Positions 23,401-26,975 of a stretch of DNA of 26,975 bases are shown in pieces. The notes beneath the pieces were generated by a model. The model ran no database searches. It was not told where the DNA came from and saw only the letters and a list, made by a program, of their open reading frames with translations. This stretch comes from Strigomonas culicis (lineage: Eukaryota; Euglenozoa; Kinetoplastea; Trypanosomatida; Trypanosomatidae): the NCBI GenBank assembly GCA_000482145.1, contig AUXH01000226.1, positions 1 to 26,975 of the forward strand. Direction: 5' to 3'. Positions within the stretch are counted from its first letter, which is position 1. Each line of letters starts with the position of its first letter. A program made the translations under genes and the position numbers.

Positions 23401-24821
23401 CGTCGTACTACCTCTCGCAGGTCCTCCTTGCGCTCTTCCCCGGCTACGCCGCGGAGCAGCACTACCTGCTCCTGCAGGCCGCGCTCTCCCTGGCGCCGCT
23501 GGACGAGGAGGGCAAGGCGGCCGCGGCGTCGGCGCCGGCGCGCGGTGGCGACGCGGTCGTCGCGGATGCGCTCTTCATCAACTACTACACCCTTCTGCCG
23601 CTGCGGCACTTGCCGCCGCACCACTACCACCTGCTGCCGCAGCTGCAGCAGCAGCAGGACGCGGCCAACGCCGAGGCGACCAGCCCGCTGCAGCAGGCGG
23701 CCATCCGGTCGAGGCGAGGGACGGCGCCGCAGGCCGCGGAGGGGGACAGCACGCGGTCGCTGCTGCACTTTCAGAGCCCCTTCTGCCACCTCTTCTACAA
23801 GTTTATGGTGGACGACTGCGTCAGCAGCTTCGCGGTGCTGGAGGAGAGCTTCCTGCTCTTCGCGCGCGGCGGCAAGGAGGCGCTCGCGCGGCTGGAGAAG
23901 CAGAAGTACCAGCGCGAGCTGGAGCTGCAGTCGTCCCTGTTGAGCGAGCCGCAGTCGCTGCCGACGTCGCCGACCCACGCCGGCGCGGCCGGCGCGCCGC
24001 ACCCGGACCTGTCCATGGCGGCGGAGGAGGTCACGGCCGCGACGGCGTCGAAGCTGGTGTCGCGCGGCCTGCAGGGGCTGCGGGACGTGGAGCTGCAGCA
24101 CTGGACGGCGCCGCTGCGCGTGCTCGTGCAGCTTTACGCCCAGCAGCGGCACCCGTCGCCGCTGGGCGCGCCGGCGGCGGCCAGCGCGCACCCGCCGCCC
24201 ACGGCGACGACGCCCGTGCGGAGCCGCTCGGCCGGCGAGCGGGTGGGGGCCGACCTCCACGCGAGCGGGACCATGGCGCTGCTGCCCATCCGCGACGTGC
24301 TGCGCTACATCCGCGCGAAGGCGCTGCTGCGGCGCGCCATCTACGCGGCGTACGTGGTGGCGGGCGTGCCCACCGCGGCCGAGGCGGCGGCCGCGCGGGC
24401 GCAGCAGAAGGAGGAGGAGGAGACGGTGCTGCTGCTGACAGACAGCCGCGCGATGAACGACCGCATCTTCGCGCTCAAGATGCAGTACGAGGCGCACGCA
24501 TCGCTCTTCTTCACGAGCTACACGTACGACGCCGCGGGGGTGGGCCCGCACGCACCCGCGGCACGCCGACCGGCGGACGGCCGCGGGAACAGCTACGCCG
24601 CGCGCTACAAGGCCTCCATCGACCGCACCATCAACCGCACGACGCTGCCGCGACTCGTCGCGCGCGCGGATCCGCTCCGCGTGGCGGCGACGTGGGCGTG
24701 GCCGGACATCTGCGCGGCCGCGCGCCCCGTCGTCGCGGCGACGGCGAACCTCAGCGCAGCCACCGGCGGCGGCGGCCAACCGACGCACGACCTGTTCCGC
24801 TCCTTCGCAGAGTTCACCTGA
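20418..24821 (+). CDS. Large coiled-coil protein, unrecognised (possible TSNAXIP1-like N-terminus)
   Basis: The product is 1467 residues, with the first in-frame ATG at 20418 (MSTPLYDQLQAVLGPWKD); 22 open codons upstream lack an ATG. Residues 65-110 (ALYTSNSGLYRPTLQKLLSF then SYMDHLIDERSEMEQQL) loosely recall the N-terminal domain of translin-associated factor X-interacting proteins, found in ciliated organisms; this is a weak match from memory. Coiled-coil helices run at about 130-190 and 245-350. A helical, insert-rich region follows, with a Gln run (seven Q, near 22279-22299), Ala/Pro linkers and an acidic insert near 23270-23390. Tyr/Phe/Leu-rich blocks such as ALYVEMHILLSFLTIDPMYN and LPSYYLSQVLLALFPGYA may be folded helical or EF-hand-like units, though I see no intact calcium loop. 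A cytoskeletal or flagellar role is possible. No catalytic motif. Stop TGA. Confidence 0.8.
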   Translation: MSTPLYDQLQAVLGPWKDTAPLPPGMTDPSMPVSFLPAPLPPGGAGANVRDPRRALMRVELCRTALALYTSNSGLYRPTLQKLLSFLFSYMDHLIDERSEMEQQLNLALLRPTVGDAENAPDDDEKAAESDLVAKAYEKVRLVEHKMLTLVEDASAQRDRFKAQLEAQSQYVAKLEGLLAHQITLTRAVLTSSGSSSAETLLRTMDRGGGGGGLTAALPAHTQQLLQQEQASQYTRGQEPLKDAAYVRQLIARAEKEKAVSDLEDRVRHLSRDQQQLQEELREVQELNALYARQAMELAARLSVLQDQNILLATDRNLYQRDVLVERQRMAKLLRDVQVARDTLLLLLDLRRRDALLALSGGSLAAASQRGNAGAGGARPPHAAAGSGVGDVLQEVLWLQTASQTRLTFYEALGAKRKVAVAGPEDTSALAQVADTTPLGALPVGAAAAAEARRIGDELEEERQLYALLGPPPAYHTMKAHGSRLSVPHHLRWPPSSSAFYHVQHQAPPPAPPPPADGADAADHPTASGAVPDDGELRLDHVQPHGAAMLVHYYPLDALLAESIVHELLSERLTALELYYRFRRRERGLQQEPAPAAAADSSATRAAPDEGEQDHFYLYYVQQQQQQQRAAGGSVVEPPSPSAAPQDPRLTEELQCLRRVGQLTPCALPFDLFVTLFIKVVWLREYQDCLAYLPSPLREEMEDLLSTAAAGADQQLRQHKDALHGGAAARGGNGNAALAQRMARHALTQQQQEEGEAGEADGAGRNLYHVQGYVNPEVPPALYVEMHILLSFLTIDPMYNQHVLFLNYFNDDADSDDATAARRRNFFPASPSAQLVRARIHNQYAFLQKHRHSFFERTFLLSLEGMRLSYGLERASLRASAGFLTYTYGFLSRGDLSELVLFLFARERDLFVRVCESLERRLWRGQVRQQRRYREAIVRGRAQQQPREGDGAPAEEEESDADSLDAAPTGPADHSPRVEATDADAEPPQLRGVLPSYYLSQVLLALFPGYAAEQHYLLLQAALSLAPLDEEGKAAAASAPARGGDAVVADALFINYYTLLPLRHLPPHHYHLLPQLQQQQDAANAEATSPLQQAAIRSRRGTAPQAAEGDSTRSLLHFQSPFCHLFYKFMVDDCVSSFAVLEESFLLFARGGKEALARLEKQKYQRELELQSSLLSEPQSLPTSPTHAGAAGAPHPDLSMAAEEVTAATASKLVSRGLQGLRDVELQHWTAPLRVLVQLYAQQRHPSPLGAPAAASAHPPPTATTPVRSRSAGERVGADLHASGTMALLPIRDVLRYIRAKALLRRAIYAAYVVAGVPTAAEAAAARAQQKEEEETVLLLTDSRAMNDRIFALKMQYEAHASLFFTSYTYDAAGVGPHAPAARRPADGRGNSYAARYKASIDRTINRTTLPRLVARADPLRVAATWAWPDICAAARPVVAATANLSAATGGGGQPTHDLFRSFAEFT

Positions 24822-25070
24822 GGGAGGCGGCAGGGGGAGGGAGCGAGGCCCCCCCCCTCCCCTCCCACACATGGATGGGGATAAGTGTATAGGTAGAGTA
24901 TTTATTGTCATTATTTTTCTATATTATTGTTTTACCTTTCTCTTGCTCTATTACAGATATGTACATGTATATCCATGGACAGTTCTGCATGCAGGACGTG
25001 ACCCCCCTCTTTTTTTTTTTCATGAGGAGAAAAGCAAAACATGCATCCTGCAATGGACGCGGTGCGGTAT

Positions 25071-25112
25071 CTCTCTCTCTCTCTCTCTCTCTCTCTTGAA
25101 AGCAACCTCTAG
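25071..25112 (+). promoter_or_regulatory. (CT)n tract and candidate trans-splice acceptor for IFT22
   Basis: The 361-base spacer 24822-25182 has no supported gene. An uninterrupted CT repeat of 26 bases at 25071-25096 is followed by AG at 25101-25102 and 25111-25112. The leader would be about 70-80 bases, A-rich with AAAGC repeats and few T, as is common before trypanosomatid start codons. Confidence 0.6.
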
Positions 25113-25182
25113 TATAACAAATACAGAGCAAAGCAAAGCAAAAAAACAAAAATAAAAAAGAAAGCAAATCCAAACCGAAGGG

Positions 25183-25935
25183 ATGTCCTCCACAAAAAGC
25201 AGCACCACGAACAACAAGGTGAAAATCCTCGTGCTGGGCCCCGCGAAGTGCGGCAAGTCGACCATCACGAACTTCCTGTGCCAGACGCGGGAGACGCCGA
25301 CGAGCAAATACTACCCCACGCGCCCTCTCCGTATCCTCGAGACGGAGCTGGAGCTGGAGGCGAGTAAACTTGCCCCGGCGGGCGACCAGGCGAACAAGAA
25401 TAAGCGTCTGGTGTTCGCTGGCGGCGACAGCAAGGTGCGGCGGGTGCAGGTGCAGTGCTGGGACCTCAGCGGCAGCCCGCAGTACCAGCAGACGTGGCCG
25501 GCCGTCGCGGAGGGCGCGGACGGCATCGTGCTGCTCTACAACTCGCAGATCCCCAACGCAGCGCGCGAGCTGTCGCTGTGGTACAAGCACTTTGTGCTGA
25601 ATCAGAACGAGATTGACGGGCAGGGCAACTTCGCGAAGCGGGTGCCGCTGTCGCAGGTGCTGGTGCTCGCGCACCAGAGCACACAGCCCTCCGGCGACTT
25701 GCCGGAGGACGACGAGGATGAGCTGAGCCGCAACCCCGCCGCGTACCTCAAGAAGAAGCTGCCCAAGGAGTTAGAGTCCGTGCGCGTGCTGCGCTCGTCG
25801 CTCGACTACGACAGCGACAACTTCAAGGAGGCGTTCGACCAGCTGGTGCAGCGCATTATTGTGCACCGCATGGAGGTGGAGGAGGAGGAGATGCTGCGCG
25901 GAGAGCGGGAGGACAAGAACAATAGAATCCTGTAG
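25183..25935 (+). CDS. IFT22: Intraflagellar transport protein 22 (RABL5-like)
   Basis: IFT22 is a small-GTPase-like member of the IFT-B complex, which carries cargo into the flagellum. The product is 250 residues, slightly longer than animal RABL5. The P-loop is GPAKCGKST at 19-27. The YYPTRPLRILE stretch (43-53) matches the family's YxPTxGxRILE region. Next come the G3-like WDLSGSPQYQQTWPA segment and the SLWYKHFV block. Where most Ras-like proteins have NKxD, this one has LAHQST, as in RABL5 (IAH), so guanine specificity may be weak or altered. There is no C-terminal prenylation cysteine, which also fits RABL5. The acidic EVEEEEML tail is helical. The presence of IFT22 supports a flagellated organism. 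Start ATG follows an A-rich leader. Stop TAG. Confidence 0.9.
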   Translation: MSSTKSSTTNNKVKILVLGPAKCGKSTITNFLCQTRETPTSKYYPTRPLRILETELELEASKLAPAGDQANKNKRLVFAGGDSKVRRVQVQCWDLSGSPQYQQTWPAVAEGADGIVLLYNSQIPNAARELSLWYKHFVLNQNEIDGQGNFAKRVPLSQVLVLAHQSTQPSGDLPEDDEDELSRNPAAYLKKKLPKELESVRVLRSSLDYDSDNFKEAFDQLVQRIIVHRMEVEEEEMLRGEREDKNNRIL

Positions 25936-26975
25936 AGCGGAAAAGACTACTTTTTTTTTATTATTGTTTTGCGTTTGATCATACGATGTACTGTTGCGAA
26001 AGAATAAAAAAAATATCATTTATATCTATATCTATATATGTTTATGCGGATATAGATATGTGTGTATATGTAGAGGCTAGAGACTGTATGTAATTTATTT
26101 CCTGTTATTGTTGTTTTATGTGTGTGTGTGTTTCAAAAAAGAAAAAAAAAGAAAAAGAGAATGCCAAAAGCATACATCACCCTCAGTTCTATCGTTTCCC
26201 TTTGCCGTATCTTATCTATATATTGTTCTTCTCTGCTCTCTCTTTTTCTCATTCCCTCTCTCATTTTTTTTTTGCCTTTTGTAATAGTTCTCTAAAGTTT
26301 TTTTTATAGTTTCGTTTTTTTTTCTGTAGTATAAATATATATCCGTCTATATATATATATTTACGTACTACAGTTTTAGTTTTCGTTTTGTTTGTTTGTT
26401 TTTCGATCTCTCATTTTTTGTTCTTTTTTACCTATATTTATTAGTTCAGTGTTTTTTCTTTTGTGTTCCCTTTTTCTTTGTTCTCTACTATATATATATA
26501 TATATATATTGTTTCACCGTTGCATTTTTTTCATTTTATTTCTTCTGTCCGTTTCAGTTTCGGCGTTCAATTTTTTTTTTTAAATTCACATTCTTTTTTC
26601 CGTGCGTCTCTTTTTTTTTGTTTTTCTTTTTTCTTCCGTTTTGCTGTTAGTCTTTTTTTTTTAAAATTTGAAATATCCAACTAATACTCCAAGAAATCTC
26701 TTTATAGCACTTTTTCTTTCAGTTTTTTTTTACTTCTTCTTTTTTTTTCTTAAAAAGAAAAATTGTAAGTCGAAGGAAACAAAAAACAGAAAAAAAAAGT
26801 CTATAAGTAGAAAAAAAAAAGAATACGTGAATAGCAACACCAAAAGTCACTTCGTGCTTATAAAGAAAGAAATACTTTACAAAAAAAAAAGACAAGTCCA
26901 TTGGAAGAAAGAAAAGTATTGATAATAAAAAAGAATTGAAATTCGAAAAAAAGAAAAAAACACACACACACAAAA
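25936..26975. other. AT-rich, gene-free end of the window
   Basis: Over 1 kb of T-rich then A-rich low-complexity sequence follows IFT22. Open frames here are short, made of Phe/Leu/Lys runs, and lack the GC-rich codon use of the ten genes, so none is called. Contents include many T tracts, a (TA)n run at 26489-26509, a shorter one near 26349-26361, and a hairpin at 26744-26762 (TTTTTCTT, loop AAA, AAGAAAAA) like the one before COG5. The pattern suggests the 3' UTR of IFT22 plus the leader region of a next + strand gene beyond the window. Confidence 0.7.
26489..26509. repeat. (TA)n microsatellite
   Basis: This is a run of 21 alternating T and A bases inside the AT-rich spacer after IFT22. 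It is likely to vary in length. Confidence 0.9.

Noticed and set aside
22143..24911. 922-codon open frame on the - strand
   Set aside because: It lies wholly antisense to the coiled-coil gene, has an Arg/Ala-rich composition typical of a shadow frame, and matches no family. It follows from GC-ending codons on the + strand.
26118..26922. Several 60-85-codon frames in the last kilobase
   Set aside because: All are translations of T, A or TA runs with no GC-rich coding signature.
1..26975. Search by eye for tRNA, snoRNA, transposon and CRISPR features
   Set aside because: No cloverleaf, retroposon hallmark or spaced direct-repeat array was recognised. Small snoRNAs in the spacers cannot be excluded without a covariance-model search.

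Overview
The window looks like nuclear DNA of a trypanosomatid (kinetoplastid) flagellate. Ten protein genes lie head to tail on the + strand with no introns. Coding regions are very GC-rich and alanine/arginine-rich. They are separated by AT-rich, low-complexity spacers of about 340-710 bases, each with pyrimidine tracts followed by AG, the layout expected for polycistronic transcription with spliced-leader trans-splicing. TAA, TAG and TGA all appear as terminal stops and never inside the genes, so the genetic code is standard and a UGA/UAR-reassigned lineage such as Blastocrithidia is unlikely. The genus cannot be set from the sequence alone.

Layout: (1) 1-2237, 3' part of an FSH-type serine hydrolase / RWD / YchF-Ygr210-type GTPase fusion, cut by the window edge; (2) 2650-4893, an Rnl2/REL-type RNA ligase with an N-terminal region resembling a catalytically degraded DEDDh exonuclease; (3) 5604-6968, gamma-glutamyl phosphate reductase; (4) 7650-10247, a TPR protein with a long disordered tail carrying an exact 88-bp internal duplication; (5) 10942-13233, a leucine-rich-repeat protein reminiscent of LRRC71; (6) 13746-14243, a small L51/S25/CI-B8-domain protein, probably mitochondrial; (7) 14849-17110, an unrecognised helical-repeat protein; (8) 17450-20071, COG5 of the Golgi tethering complex; (9) 20418-24821, a 1467-residue unrecognised coiled-coil protein; (10) 25183-25935, the intraflagellar transport GTPase-like protein IFT22/RABL5. 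The last kilobase (25936-26975) is AT-rich and holds no recognisable gene.

As usual for kinetoplastid gene arrays, the neighbours do not form a metabolic operon. IFT22 is clearly flagellar. The LRR and coiled-coil proteins may also be, but that is inference. Start codons were set to the first in-frame ATG after a plausible splice acceptor. Four frames (genes 5, 7, 8, 9) stay open upstream of that ATG and were trimmed. No tRNA, rRNA, CRISPR array or transposon was recognised by eye. The most unusual content is the two multidomain fusions at the left end and the internal duplication in gene 4. I did not find a convincing wholly new multi-gene system.
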